A DNA stretch of 64,000 nt from contig DYJA01000005.1 of NCBI GenBank assembly GCA_020723345.1, forward strand, positions 98,689 through 162,688. Reading direction: 5' to 3'. How positions within the stretch are numbered: the first letter of the stretch is position 1; every line of letters starts with the position of its first letter. This document shows positions 34,496-43,276 of the stretch, piece after piece. The position numbers and the translations under genes were made by a program. The DNA comes from Candidatus Aquidulcis sp. (GTDB taxonomy: Bacteria > Chloroflexota > Anaerolineae > UBA4142). The notes below the pieces were generated by a model, which searched no databases, was not told where the DNA came from, and saw only the letters and a program-made list of their open reading frames with translations.

Positions 34496-35173
34496 TTATT
34501 CTTCCCGTAACACATATCCCACCGCGCGCACAGTTTGAATCAAACGCGACTCGCCCGCGGCTTCGATCTTTTTTCGCAAATAGCCGATGTAAACTTCGAG
34601 CACGTTATCGTCGCCGCCAAAATCATAGCCCCAGACATCTTGCAGAATTTGTTCACGCCGCAAAACCTGGCGCGGATGTCGCATCAAATAGTGCAGCAGA
34701 TCGAATTCTTTTGAAGTCAACTCGAACGCGCGCTCGCCGCGGCGCGTCTCGCGCGTGACCGGATTGAGATAGAGATCGGTGTACGTCAACGGTTCGTCTT
34801 TGCTGACGACCGCCGGGCGGCGCAAGAGCGCGTGGAGGCGCGCGATCAATTCGGCGGGCGCGAACGGTTTGGCGAGATAATCGTCCGCGCCGGTCTCCAA
34901 TCCTTCCACGCGATCCTCGACGGCGTCGCGCGCGGTGAGCATCAAGACAAGTGTCTTGTCCTCGGCAGCGCGCAACTGCTTCATCACGCCAATGCCATCC
35001 AAGCCCGGCATCATCCAATCGAGTACGATCACGTCGGGGCGATGCTCGCGCACTTGCGTGAGCGCGGCATTGCCGTCCGTTGCCGCGAGCACTTGAAAGC
35101 CCTCGTACGATAACGTGCGGCGCAGCATATTCAAGAGTTTTTGATCGTCGTCCACAACGAGTACGGTTGCCAT
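34496..35173 (-). CDS. OmpR/PhoB-family response regulator
   Basis: 225 residues. Receiver domain with the acidic pair DDD near 8-10, phospho-Asp 52 in VIVLDWMMPG, switch Thr in LMLTA and Lys in DYLAKPFAPAEL. A C-terminal winged-helix DNA-binding domain follows (FELTSKEFDLLHYLMRHPRQVLRREQILQDVWGYDFGGDDNVLEVYIGYLRKKI). It is first in a two-gene operon with the kinase and faces a divergent exporter operon. The intervening DNA contains 11-bp-spaced repeats fitting a dimeric OmpR-type binding site. Confidence 0.95.
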   Translation of the reverse strand: MATVLVVDDDQKLLNMLRRTLSYEGFQVLAATDGNAALTQVREHRPDVIVLDWMMPGLDGIGVMKQLRAAEDKTLVLMLTARDAVEDRVEGLETGADDYLAKPFAPAELIARLHALLRRPAVVSKDEPLTYTDLYLNPVTRETRRGERAFELTSKEFDLLHYLMRHPRQVLRREQILQDVWGYDFGGDDNVLEVYIGYLRKKIEAAGESRLIQTVRAVGYVLREE

Positions 35174-35226
35174 GTGAATTCTTCCAAATCTCCAATCCTA
35201 TTATAACATATTCGATTGAGATGATA

Positions 35227-35285
35227 CTGAGTGAATATTGAGAAAATGCTGAGAAAAGCGCCATAAATTCTCATCATATTCTCAG
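35227..35285. promoter_or_regulatory. Probable response-regulator operator
   Basis: CTGAG, TTGAG and CTGAG begin at 35227, 35238 and 35249, exactly 11 bp apart. The opposite-orientation TTCTCAT and TTCTCAG begin at 35268 and 35279, again 11 bp apart. One-turn direct repeats are the typical OmpR/PhoB recognition format. They lie between the divergent regulator and exporter genes. Confidence 0.6.
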
Positions 35286-35353
35286 GATTGGCTTGGGATA
35301 TTTTAAGGGAGATGAACTACAATCCGGGCGTAAAGGGGCCGGAGGTGGGGTTT

Positions 35354-36748
35354 ATGAAACGCAGAAGGATCATCATTGGCGGAATTGTTTTGATTGTGCT
35401 AATCGTCGTCGGTATCGTCGTCTGGCAGAACCAGCAAGCGCAGACGACGACTGCCGCCAGCGTGCAGACTACCACCGTCCGGCGCGGCTCGCTCGCGGCG
35501 ACCGTCGGCGCGGCGGGCAACATCTCTGCCCCCAGCCAAGTCGCCGTTGCGTTTCAGACGAGCGGCGTCGTCGCCCAAGTGAACGTCGCGGTGGGCGATA
35601 CCGTCAAAAAAGATAAAGTGCTGCTGGAATTGGATCTGACCGATCTCAACCTCGCGCTCAAAACCGCGCAGACCAATCTGACGAGCGCGCAAGCGAGTTT
35701 CGATCAAACCAAAGCCGATTTGAACTTTGCGCTGCGCAACGCGCAATCGTCGTTGACGAGTTCCAAAGCGAATTTGGACGCGGCAAGCGCGAAGAATAAC
35801 CAGAATCCGAATTCGCTCACCGTCGCCAAAGCCGCGCTGGACAAGGCGACGGTCACGCTGCAACAAGCGCAGGGCAACTATAACAAAATCGCGTGGCGTC
35901 CCGATGTTGGAATGTCCGCCGAAGCCACCGCCCTGCAATCGGCGACGATTGACTATCAAACCGCGCTGGCGAATTACAAAATCACCGAAGCGACGATCAA
36001 CGATTCTGCGCTCAAAGCCGCGCAAGCGCAGTACGCCAGCGATCAAGTCGCGCTCGAACAGGCGCAGAAAAATCTCGATACGAAAATGCGCGTCGCGCAA
36101 GCGCAACTGGACGACGCGCAAGTTTCGCTCGATCAGGCAAAGCGGAATCTCGATAAAGCCAAAATCATCGCGCCGTTCGACGGAATGGTGGCAGCGGTGA
36201 ATTACAGCGTTGGCGATTCGACCGGTTCGACTGCCGCGGTGACGGTCGTCGATCCATCGAACTTGCAGATCAAAGTGACCATCGCCGAAGTGGACATGGC
36301 AAAAGTCAAAGTGGGCAACACCGCGCAGGTCACGCTGGACGCGCTGCCCGGCGCGACGTACAACGCCAAGGTCACCGCGATCAGCCCTTCCGGCACCGTC
36401 ACGCAAGGCGTCGTCAATTACCCGGTGATTCTCGTGTTGACCGACGCCGACCGCGCGATCAAGCCAGGAATGACCGCGAACCTGACTATCGAAGTCGAAC
36501 GCCGCGACAACGTTTTGCTGATTCCGACGCGCGCAGTGCGGACGCAGGGAAATCAAAAGATCGTAACCGTGCAATCCCAGGGTCAACTCTCTCAAATGCG
36601 GGTCACCACGGGCTTGTCGAACGATACATCCGTTGAAATCACCAGCGGATTGCAGGAAGGGGATGTAGTCGTCGTGAATCAAACGACGACGCGCACGACC
36701 AGCGGTCCCGGCGCCAGTCCCGGTTTTGGAATTCCATTTATGCGATAA
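35354..36748 (+). CDS. HlyD/MacA-type membrane fusion protein
   Basis: 464 residues. N-terminal anchor ([22 protein letters not shown]), split lipoyl domain ([24 protein letters not shown] ... [19 protein letters not shown]), an Ala/Gln/Asn-rich coiled-coil hairpin (~95-290), and beta-barrel and MP domains ending in a Thr/Gly tail. GGAGGTGGGG ribosome site. First gene of a two-gene operon with an ATPase, divergent from the two-component system that probably controls it. Confidence 0.88.
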   Translation: MKRRRIIIGGIVLIVLIVVGIVVWQNQQAQTTTAASVQTTTVRRGSLAATVGAAGNISAPSQVAVAFQTSGVVAQVNVAVGDTVKKDKVLLELDLTDLNLALKTAQTNLTSAQASFDQTKADLNFALRNAQSSLTSSKANLDAASAKNNQNPNSLTVAKAALDKATVTLQQAQGNYNKIAWRPDVGMSAEATALQSATIDYQTALANYKITEATINDSALKAAQAQYASDQVALEQAQKNLDTKMRVAQAQLDDAQVSLDQAKRNLDKAKIIAPFDGMVAAVNYSVGDSTGSTAAVTVVDPSNLQIKVTIAEVDMAKVKVGNTAQVTLDALPGATYNAKVTAISPSGTVTQGVVNYPVILVLTDADRAIKPGMTANLTIEVERRDNVLLIPTRAVRTQGNQKIVTVQSQGQLSQMRVTTGLSNDTSVEITSGLQEGDVVVVNQTTTRTTSGPGASPGFGIPFMR

Positions 36749-36767
36749 GCAGCTACGGAGGATAATC

Positions 36768-37463
<696 letters not shown>

Positions 37464-37484
37464 CGCGGTTGGATGGATGATTTT

Positions 37485-37519
37485 GCCTCCTTGTGTTATG
37501 CAACGCAAGGGGGCTTTTT
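37485..37519 (+). terminator. Intrinsic terminator
   Basis: GCCTCCTTG ... CAAGGGGGC stem with an 11-base loop followed by TTTTTG. It ends the exporter operon. Confidence 0.8.
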
Positions 37520-37580
37520 GTTTCTGCCGCGCGGCGGGGCATTTGTGCGGGACGTTTCCAGGTAGCAATCCCCAGAATGT

Positions 37581-37609
37581 TTGACACTGCTCGGATTCTC
37601 TTGTAGAAT
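37581..37609 (+). promoter_or_regulatory. Promoter of the DUF2283 gene (leaderless)
   Basis: TTGACA at 37581-37586, 17-base spacer, TAGAAT at 37604-37609. The ATG at 37618 is 9 bases after the -10 box, leaving at most a 1-2 base leader. Confidence 0.7.
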
Positions 37610-37617
37610 CCAGTCAG

Positions 37618-37863
37618 ATGAGCAAAGGAAAAATCAACGGATTGAGAATCTCATACGACAAAGCCGCCGACGTTCTGTGTTTTGCATTTGACGCGCCCAA
37701 AGAAGGCATTGACGAGGAAATCAGCGCGGGCGTTTTCGTGCGATTGGATACGCGAACGCGCCGCGCCATCGGCGTAACGATTGTTGACTTTGAGAAACGC
37801 TTTTCGCGCCCCGTTGCCGAGAGCGTGCCGATTGATCTCGCGCGATTTCTTGTGCCAGCGTAG
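37618..37863 (+). CDS. DUF2283 family protein
   Basis: 81 residues. Matches the DUF2283 pattern: LRISYDKAADVLCFAFDAPKEG, then EISAGVFVRLDTRTRRAIGVTIVDF. These small proteins are common in Cyanobacteria and Chloroflexota, often beside DUF4258 or other toxin-like genes; function unknown. Here it is monocistronic with a strong promoter and a decamer hairpin right after its stop. Confidence 0.8.
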   Translation: MSKGKINGLRISYDKAADVLCFAFDAPKEGIDEEISAGVFVRLDTRTRRAIGVTIVDFEKRFSRPVAESVPIDLARFLVPA

Positions 37864-37866
37864 GAT

Positions 37867-37945
37867 ATGACAACGGACAAAAACGGATTGAGCGGACGCT
37901 TGCCCGCAGGTCTGTCCGTTTGTTTTCGCACTTGTCCGTTGTCAT
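37867..37945. repeat. Decamer hairpin ACAACGGAC...GTCCGTTGT (copy 1)
   Basis: Left arm ACAACGGACAAAAACGGATT with GAGCGGAC; right arm GTCCGTTTG ... CTTGTCCGTTGTC. Period ~10 within each arm. It starts 3 bases after the DUF2283 stop and precedes a truncated copy of the ROCO gene start. Confidence 0.75.
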
Positions 37946-37963
37946 CCCCCCACGGAGCCGCTT

Positions 37964-38059
37964 ACGGCTGACCAACCACAGCAACCGCTGACCCGCCAAG
38001 AATTGCTCGCGATCTTTGAAGAGGTCGCGCGCGAAAAACCCTGCCGCAGCCGCAGTTGA
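37964..38059 (+). pseudogene. Truncated copy 1 of the ROCO gene 5' end
   Basis: 31 codons reading TADQPQQPLTRQELLAIFEE and on to a TGA at 38057-38059. The ATG of the full-length gene is ACG here. The preceding GGAGCCGCTTA is also shared. The TGA overlaps the -35 box of the next promoter. Confidence 0.75.
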
Positions 38060-38084
38060 CCAGACACAGTATCGGTGCTATCCT
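38056..38084 (+). promoter_or_regulatory. Promoter of the DUF4258/YgiT pair
   Basis: TTGACC at 38056-38061, 17-base spacer, TATCCT at 38079-38084. GAAGG precedes the ATG at 38105. The TTGACCAGAC sequence recurs at 38947. Confidence 0.6.
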
Positions 38085-38104
38085 ACGAAACGAAGGAATA
38101 ATCC

Positions 38105-38416
38105 ATGAGCGATATCCTGGTGCGAATCAAGCGCGCGGTTCTCGCAGGTCGTTACGCCTTCAGCGAGAAGGCGCGCATGGAAATGGAGGCGGACGGCATC
38201 ACGGAACTCGATGTGGCGGAATCTATCACCAATGCTGTCGCGATTTACAAAACGCTTCGTTCGCGCAGTCTTTTTCGAACCCACCCGCGAGAATACTTGT
38301 ACGTCATCCAAAGCACCAATCTCAATGGATTGATGATTTACACAAAAGGTAAACTCGTGCGTGAAGCGGATACCGAAACCTACTATTTCCTGATTTCCTC
38401 AAAGAAAGCTCTCTGA
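38105..38416 (+). CDS. DUF4258 toxin-like protein
   Basis: 103 residues with the DUF4258 pattern: an N-terminal helix RIKRAVLAGRYAFSEKARMEMEADGI, a middle segment VAESITNAVAIYKTLRSR and strands REYLYVIQSTNLNGLMIYTKGKL and ETYYFLISSKKAL. DUF4258 proteins are RelE/BrnT-like putative RNase toxins. Paired 12 bases upstream of a YgiT-type zinc-finger gene, in toxin-first order as in mqsRA. Confidence 0.75.
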   Translation: MSDILVRIKRAVLAGRYAFSEKARMEMEADGITELDVAESITNAVAIYKTLRSRSLFRTHPREYLYVIQSTNLNGLMIYTKGKLVREADTETYYFLISSKKAL

Positions 38417-38428
38417 CGAGAGGTAAGT

Positions 38429-38659
38429 ATGCTGAAAATCACATTCTGTCCAACCTGCGGCAGTCGCAAAATCAAAAAGGTTCGACGCAACTGGTCTGCC
38501 AAGTCTCACGGCAAATCCTACACAGTTCCCTTGTTGGAATTCTACGAGTGCCCAGTCTGCGGCGAAAAAATCTTCGACCGCCAGGCGATGCGAAGAATTG
38601 AAGAACATTCCCCTGCGTTTGCCAAAACGCGCGCAAGCAAGGTTCACGCGCCCGCGTGA
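38429..38659 (+). CDS. YgiT-type zinc finger antitoxin
   Basis: 76 residues. Two zinc knuckles, FCPTCGSRK and YECPVCGEKIFD, then a short helix QAMRRIEEHSPAF. This matches the N-terminal zinc-finger part of MqsA/YgiT, without the C-terminal HTH of MqsA. Probably neutralises the DUF4258 protein. Confidence 0.8.
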   Translation: MLKITFCPTCGSRKIKKVRRNWSAKSHGKSYTVPLLEFYECPVCGEKIFDRQAMRRIEEHSPAFAKTRASKVHAPA

Positions 38660-38673
38660 GCGAGAAGATTACA

Positions 38674-38745
38674 ACGGACTGCATCGGATTGAACGGACGC
38701 GCACTTGCAGGTTTGTCCGTTTAATCCGCACTTGTCCGTTGTCCT
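38674..38745. repeat. Decamer hairpin (copy 2)
   Basis: ACAACGGACTGCATCGGATT ... GTCCGTTTAATCCGCACTTG plus TCCGTTGT. Arms of ~28 bases on a 10-nt period, separated by a few bases from copy 3. Confidence 0.75.
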
Positions 38746-38751
38746 AACCTG

Positions 38752-38832
38752 ATTACAACGGACAAAAACGGATTGAACGGACGCGCACTTGCAGGTTTGT
38801 CCGTTCAATCCCATCTCGTCCGTTGTCATCCC
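38752..38832. repeat. Decamer hairpin (copy 3)
   Basis: ACAACGGACAAAAACGGATT, GAACGGAC; right arm GTCCGTTCAATCCC, CTCGTCCGTTGTC. Located directly before the second truncated ROCO 5' copy. Confidence 0.75.
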
Positions 38833-38845
38833 CACGGAGCCGCTT

Positions 38846-38923
38846 ATGCCTGACCAAACCCAGCAACCGCCGACCCGCAAACAACTACTCGCGATCATCG
38901 AACGAGCCGCGCAAAACGGTTGA
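38846..38923 (+). pseudogene. Truncated copy 2 of the ROCO gene 5' end (25 codons)
   Basis: Reads MPDQTQQPPTRKQLLAIIER then AAQNG and TGA. The full-length ROCO begins MPDQTQQLLTREELLAIIEK. The upstream CACGGAGCCGCTTATG context is shared. Confidence 0.8.
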
Positions 38924-38946
38924 GTACTCGGAACGTGGCGCGTGAT

Positions 38947-38975
38947 TTGACCAGACCCGCGTTCGCTTGTAATAT
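38947..38975 (+). promoter_or_regulatory. Promoter of the antitoxin/BrnT/CopG genes
   Basis: TTGACC at 38947-38952, 17-base spacer, TAATAT at 38970-38975. GGAGG at 38986-38990 precedes the ATG at 38996. Confidence 0.65.
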
Positions 38976-38995
38976 CGGTACTGACGGAGGCAAAA

Positions 38996-39223
38996 ATGAT
39001 CCAGACGCTTGAAGCAACCATTGACGAGCAGGGAACCGTGCGTCTGTTGAAACCTACGCATTTGCCAGCCACACGGCGCGCGCGCGTCGTCGTCTTGGAA
39101 GAAACGCCTATCGCCGCAATCTCCGAAACTGCCTTGCTGAGCGAACGCGCGCTTGCCGCAGACTGGAATCGCCCCGAGGAGGACGCCGCATGGTCGCACC
39201 TTCAGCGCGCGCAGTCGGCTTGA
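38996..39223 (+). CDS. Small antitoxin-like protein (DUF2281/AbrB-type)
   Basis: 75 residues. N-terminal beta hairpin QTLEATIDEQGTVRLLKPTHLP as in AF2212/DUF2281-like antitoxins, then ARVVVLEE. The C-terminal tail RALAADWNRPEEDAAWSHLQ closely matches that of the MazF partner at 42675 (RRDWDHPEEDIAWANL), the segment that usually wraps the toxin. No MazF follows; the next genes are a BrnT/CopG-like pair. Confidence 0.65.
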   Translation: MIQTLEATIDEQGTVRLLKPTHLPATRRARVVVLEETPIAAISETALLSERALAADWNRPEEDAAWSHLQRAQSA

Positions 39224-39233
39224 GGATCCTCCG

Positions 39234-39518
39234 ATGAACATTGAGACGGTCATCTGGCTCCGTGACATCATCGAAAAGATCGAACGCAGGCACCACTTGA
39301 CTACCGAAGAAGTTGAGCAAGTGTTTTCCAATCGTCCGCGCTTCCGCTTCCTTGAAAAAGGCAAAGTCGAAGGCGAGAATCTTTACTCTGCAATGGGACA
39401 AACCGACGAAGGCCGTTACGTGATCGTCTATTTCATCCGCAAATCGCAGTATGAGGCATTGGTCATCAGCGCACGCGAGATGGAAGACGACGAACGAGGA
39501 AAATATGGCAAAAAATAA
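39234..39518 (+). CDS. BrnT-like toxin
   Basis: 94 residues. Pattern IIEKIERRHHLTTEEVEQVF, then SNRPRFRFLEKGKVEGENLYSAMGQTDEGRYVIVYFIRK and ALVISAREMEDDERGKYG matches the BrnT/DUF497 RelE-like RNase fold, including the late Arg-rich helix ending RGKYGKK. The last 14 bases overlap the next gene, a CopG/BrnA-type antitoxin, the usual BrnTA order. Confidence 0.75.
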   Translation: MNIETVIWLRDIIEKIERRHHLTTEEVEQVFSNRPRFRFLEKGKVEGENLYSAMGQTDEGRYVIVYFIRKSQYEALVISAREMEDDERGKYGKK

Positions 39519-39786
39519 AATCAAACGCGATCCAATTCCTGAAAACTTTAAATCCATCGAACAAGCCGCCGAATTTTGGGACTCGCACTCTCTAGCGGAC
39601 TATTGGGACTTGACGCGCCCCGCGCATTTCAAGGTTAATCTCAAGCACCGCCGTTATCTCGTCGCGCTCGAACCCAAGTTGCTGAGACAAGTCAGCCGCA
39701 AGGCAGAGCAAGAAGGCATCTCTGCCGAAACACTCATCAATGTTTGGCTCACCGAGAAATTGCGCGAAACGATTACAACGGACTAA
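39505..39786 (+). CDS. CopG/BrnA-type antitoxin
   Basis: 93 residues. Begins DPIPENFKSIEQAAEFWDSHSLADYWD, a signature of CopG-family antitoxins paired with BrnT-like toxins. Then VALEPKLLRQVSRKAEQEGISAETLINVWLTEKL, a ribbon-helix-helix DNA-binding segment for autoregulation. The final codons (TITTD and the TAA) are encoded by the decamer hairpin that follows, so the native C-terminus was probably altered by the repeat. Confidence 0.75.
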   Translation: MAKNKIKRDPIPENFKSIEQAAEFWDSHSLADYWDLTRPAHFKVNLKHRRYLVALEPKLLRQVSRKAEQEGISAETLINVWLTEKLRETITTD

Positions 39787-39848
39787 ATCGGATTCAACGG
39801 ACGCGTCCCCACTGGTTTGTCCGTTTAATCCGCACTTGTCCGTTGTCC
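39773..39848. repeat. Decamer hairpin (copy 4) supplying a stop codon
   Basis: ATTACAACGGACTAAATCGG ... GTCCGTTTAATCCGCACTTG then TCCGTTGTC. The TAA at 39784-39786 inside the left arm ends the CopG-like antitoxin gene. It is followed by the full-length ROCO gene. Confidence 0.75.
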
Positions 39849-39869
39849 ACCACCCCCCCGGAGCCGCTT

Positions 39870-42581
39870 ATGCCTGACCAAACACAGCAACTGCTGACCC
39901 GCGAAGAACTCCTCGCGATCATTGAAAAAGCCGCGCGAAAGAAACAGACGAAACTTGCCCTACCTTTAAGAGGCATTACAGAACTTCCCGCTGAAATTGG
40001 TAAACTCATCAGATTGAAAGGGCTTGACCTCAGTGAGAATCAGTTGGAAACGCTCCCCGAGTCCATGGGCAACCTCATCAACTTGCAATGGCTAGACCTC
40101 AGAGGAAATCAACTGGCAGTACTTCCCGACTCCATTACCAAACTCGTTAACCTGAAGTCTCTTGCGCTCGGCAACAATAAACTAACAACACTACCAGAAT
40201 TATTCGGCAATCTGAGAAGCCTGGAGGGCTTATGGCTCTACGACAATCCCCTACACTCGCTACCAACATCAATGGCGCGACTTGAACGGCTTGAGACACT
40301 TGACCTCGGTGGACCCTACAGTGTCAAACTACTTGACCCTGTGTCACAAATTTTCGCTAGACAAGGTTGGGATGCGCTCCGCGCGTATCTCCGCAGTCTT
40401 GAAGAAGCAGAACCACTCTACGAAGCAAAACTACTACTTGTAGGCGAAGGGGAAGTCGGTAAAACAACTCTGCTGAAAGCATTGACGGGTCAAGAACCGC
40501 GCGCAGATGAACCCACTACACACGGCGCGAAAATTGATGTCAAGGCATTGCTTCTGCCGCATCCAGAAAAGCGAAGGGTGGAGATTCAATTCAACTCGTG
40601 GGATTTCGGCGGGCAAGATGTCTATCGCGTCACGCACCAATTCTTTTTCAGCCGCCGCTCCATCTATCTGCTCGTGTGGGAGCCGCGCAAAGGCGTGCAA
40701 GCATCTCAGGTGGAAGATTGGCTCAAGATCATTCGTCTGCGCGTCGGCGACGATGCGCGCGTCATCATCGTCTCGACGCACTGCAAAACAGGTGGGCGGA
40801 TCGCGCGCATTGACAAGCCCGTGCTGATACGCGACTTTGGCTCGATGATCGTCGGCTTTCACGAGGTGGATAGTCTGGTGGACGATCCCGCAACGGGGCA
40901 AAAAGTCGGCATCGCGGAACTCAAGACGATGATTGCGGACGCGGCAAAGAATCTTGAGCAGATGGGAATGTTATTCAATCGCGATTGGCGCGTGGCGCGC
41001 GACGAACTTCTTGCGATGAAAGAGCCGTGCATCGCTTACCCCAAATTTGCCGATGTGTGCGTGCGTCACGGCTTGGACGACATCTCGACCAAGACGCTCG
41101 CGACACTGATGCACGATTTGGGCTACGTCGTCTATTACGGCGACGACGAGCGATTGAAAAACGATGTGGTGCTTCAACCTGAATGGCTGACCAAAGCGAT
41201 TGGCTTTGTCCTGGAGGATCGCAAGACGCAAGAGATGGCTGGCATCCTGCCCGACGATCGTTTGAAAGAAGTCTGGTGGGATCATCCTTTCAAGGGCGAG
41301 CAAAAATATGAGCCGCTGCTCTATCCCTTTTTCCTACGGCTGATGGAAAAGTACGACGTGTCGTATCGGCTCGAAGAAGGGAACGCGGTGCTCGTCGCGC
41401 AGCACGTCCCGCAAGTGCGCCCCGCGCTGCCTTGGTTGTCCGATGAAGAACCGACGCGCGGCAATCGCCGCATCGCGATGGTTTGCGCGATGGACGACGC
41501 GCCGCCTGGCTTGGTGCCGTGGATGATCGTCCGCACGCACGATTACGCGTACGATTCGTCAGGACACCGCTTGCACTGGCAAAAGGGAATGTTTCTGCGG
41601 AACACGCGTCACGGCGAAGCGATGCTCGAACTGCGTGAACGCGAATTTCACATCTACGCGCAAGCCATCTGGCCCGAATTCTTTATGAACGTCCTCCGCA
41701 AGACGCTGCAAAAACTCATCACCGACAACTGGCCCGGGATGGAAGGGCGCTACTATTTCGCCGTGCCGTGCAAGAATCGCATTGATGGAAAAGCGTGTGA
41801 TGGTCGCTTTCGCATTGACGCGCTGCGGAAATTTCTTGAGGACGGCGATGAAACGATTCGCTGTCAGTCCTGCACCAAACGGCAGAACATCGTGGAACTG
41901 CTCTACGGCTTTGAGGAAATGGGCTGGGGCGAACAACTGCGCGCGATTGAATCGAAACTCGACGGCTTGGACAGCCGCGTCGCCAACTACGTCTTTGCGG
42001 TGATGCAAGCCATCGCCAGCGAATCGAAAGAAGGTCCGCGGCTCTTCACCATCACGCCGATTGATCCCGATTGGAAAAAGAAACTCTTCGCCAAACGCTA
42101 CCGCCTGCATTTGTGGTGCGAGGCAGACGGTTGCCAACATCCGATCATCGAAAAAGGTGTGGGCGTTTACGAATTTGACGCTGACCGCGAGTGGGTCAAG
42201 CGCGTCGCGCCGTACGCAAATTTCATCGCGGGCGTTTTGAAAACCGCGCTGCCGCTCGTCGCGCCCGCCGTCAATTCTTTCTTCGGCGCGGACACAATCA
42301 AGAAATCGGGTTTCGAGGACGAATTGAATCTGACGAAAGAGGCGACGAGCAAATTGTTCCCAGAGGTCAAGCCATCGGATGCGCCAATTTTGCGCGAAGG
42401 CGGCTTGGACGAAGTCAACCGCTCTGGCGTCCTCGCGCTCCACGCGCTCCTCCGCGAACTGGATCCGAACCACGCCAAACTCGGACTCAAGCGCGTCCCC
42501 ACCTACACAGGTGATTTCCGCTGGCTCGGCCAAAAGCACTACGACGCCGCGCAGCCGAAGATTCCGGACAAGATCGGATAG
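39870..42581 (+). CDS. LRR-ROCO GTPase
   Basis: 903 residues. Residues ~28-150 hold about five leucine-rich repeats (LxxLxLxxNxLxxLP). A Roc GTPase follows: P-loop GEGEVGKTT near 190, DFGGQ switch, and VEDWLKIIRLRVGDDARVIIVSTHC (THC in place of the NKxD-type motif). A COR domain follows (~370-600), then a cysteine pair module (CKNRIDGKACDGRF ... IRCQSC) and a C-terminal region ending in a hydrophobic helix (VAPYANFIAGVLKTALPLVAPAVNSFF). Bacterial ROCO proteins are large GTPases related to LRRK2; their physiological role is poorly known, and links to signalling or defence are hypotheses. The start is fixed by ATG 39870, shared with two upstream truncated copies. Confidence 0.88.
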   Translation: MPDQTQQLLTREELLAIIEKAARKKQTKLALPLRGITELPAEIGKLIRLKGLDLSENQLETLPESMGNLINLQWLDLRGNQLAVLPDSITKLVNLKSLALGNNKLTTLPELFGNLRSLEGLWLYDNPLHSLPTSMARLERLETLDLGGPYSVKLLDPVSQIFARQGWDALRAYLRSLEEAEPLYEAKLLLVGEGEVGKTTLLKALTGQEPRADEPTTHGAKIDVKALLLPHPEKRRVEIQFNSWDFGGQDVYRVTHQFFFSRRSIYLLVWEPRKGVQASQVEDWLKIIRLRVGDDARVIIVSTHCKTGGRIARIDKPVLIRDFGSMIVGFHEVDSLVDDPATGQKVGIAELKTMIADAAKNLEQMGMLFNRDWRVARDELLAMKEPCIAYPKFADVCVRHGLDDISTKTLATLMHDLGYVVYYGDDERLKNDVVLQPEWLTKAIGFVLEDRKTQEMAGILPDDRLKEVWWDHPFKGEQKYEPLLYPFFLRLMEKYDVSYRLEEGNAVLVAQHVPQVRPALPWLSDEEPTRGNRRIAMVCAMDDAPPGLVPWMIVRTHDYAYDSSGHRLHWQKGMFLRNTRHGEAMLELREREFHIYAQAIWPEFFMNVLRKTLQKLITDNWPGMEGRYYFAVPCKNRIDGKACDGRFRIDALRKFLEDGDETIRCQSCTKRQNIVELLYGFEEMGWGEQLRAIESKLDGLDSRVANYVFAVMQAIASESKEGPRLFTITPIDPDWKKKLFAKRYRLHLWCEADGCQHPIIEKGVGVYEFDADREWVKRVAPYANFIAGVLKTALPLVAPAVNSFFGADTIKKSGFEDELNLTKEATSKLFPEVKPSDAPILREGGLDEVNRSGVLALHALLRELDPNHAKLGLKRVPTYTGDFRWLGQKHYDAAQPKIPDKIG

Positions 42582-42624
42582 TTGTAGGGGCAAGGTCTCC
42601 TCGCCAATTTCGAGAATTGGCGCA

Positions 42625-42653
42625 TTGTCAATTCGTCGCGCTTGTGATATGAT
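42625..42653 (+). promoter_or_regulatory. Promoter of the antitoxin-mazF pair
   Basis: TTGTCA at 42625-42630, 17-base spacer, TATGAT at 42648-42653. GAGGAG precedes the ATG at 42675. Confidence 0.6.
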
Positions 42654-42674
42654 ACGCACCGAGGAGTAAGGTTC

Positions 42675-42896
42675 ATGCAAACAATTGCGCTTGACCAAAT
42701 AACTGAGCGTCTGCAAAAATTGCCCGACGAAAAACTCGCCATCGTGTACGATTTCGTTTCGTATCTCCTCGAACGCGACACAGAACAATTGCAGAGAAAA
42801 TTCTCCGATGCCTTTCAAACGATGTTGGCATCGGAAGCAGTTCTGCGCCGCGATTGGGATCACCCTGAAGAAGACATCGCATGGGCAAATTTGTAA
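42675..42896 (+). CDS. DUF2281-type antitoxin
   Basis: 73 residues. ITERLQKLPDEKLAIVYDFVSYLLERD is the DUF2281-like helical core; the acidic tail RRDWDHPEEDIAWANL is typical of MazF/PemK partners. It overlaps the mazF start by 16 bases. Confidence 0.75.
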   Translation: MQTIALDQITERLQKLPDEKLAIVYDFVSYLLERDTEQLQRKFSDAFQTMLASEAVLRRDWDHPEEDIAWANL

Positions 42897-43213
42897 AAGG
42901 TGATGTGGTGGTCGCGCCGTTTCCGTTCTCGGATTTGAGCGCAACCAAGAAACGCCCCGCGTTGGTCGTGGCTGCGCTCGCGGGAGACGATGTACTTTTG
43001 TGCCAGATCACCAGCAAAGCCATGGTCGATGAGTACGCCATTTCAATCGCAGACGCCGATTTCACTGAAGGTGGGCTGCATCAACCAAGCAACGTCCGTC
43101 CCAATCGTCTCTTTACGGCTGACGGGAAAATCGTTTTGTATCGCGCTGGCGTGTTGACATCGCAGAAGATGCAGCAAGTCGTCGCAAAAATTGTAAGGAT
43201 AGTGAGCGACTGA
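42881..43213 (+). CDS. mazF: MazF/PemK-family mRNA endonuclease toxin
   Basis: 110 residues. Starts FVKGDVVVAPFPFSDLSATKKRPALVV, the MazF signature with the conserved KRPALV Arg, then LLCQITS and the late LSNVRPNRLFT-like VRPNRLFTADGKIVLYRAGVLT. It cleaves mRNA in the SH3-like barrel fold. Overlapping antitoxin gene upstream and a strong terminator downstream. Confidence 0.88.
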   Translation: MGKFVKGDVVVAPFPFSDLSATKKRPALVVAALAGDDVLLCQITSKAMVDEYAISIADADFTEGGLHQPSNVRPNRLFTADGKIVLYRAGVLTSQKMQQVVAKIVRIVSD

Positions 43214-43241
43214 CGTTGAAGTACGTCGCGTCAAATGACAG

Positions 43242-43276
43242 ACCCGAAGGGTTCCGCAAACCCTTCGGGTCTTTTT
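43242..43276. terminator. Bidirectional terminator GACCCGAAGGGTT
   Basis: Stem GACCCGAAGGGTT / AACCCTTCGGGTC followed by TTTTTA on the plus strand. The stop codon of the leftward exonuclease gene touches its edge. Same family as 52045-52075 and 59691-59721. Confidence 0.8.
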
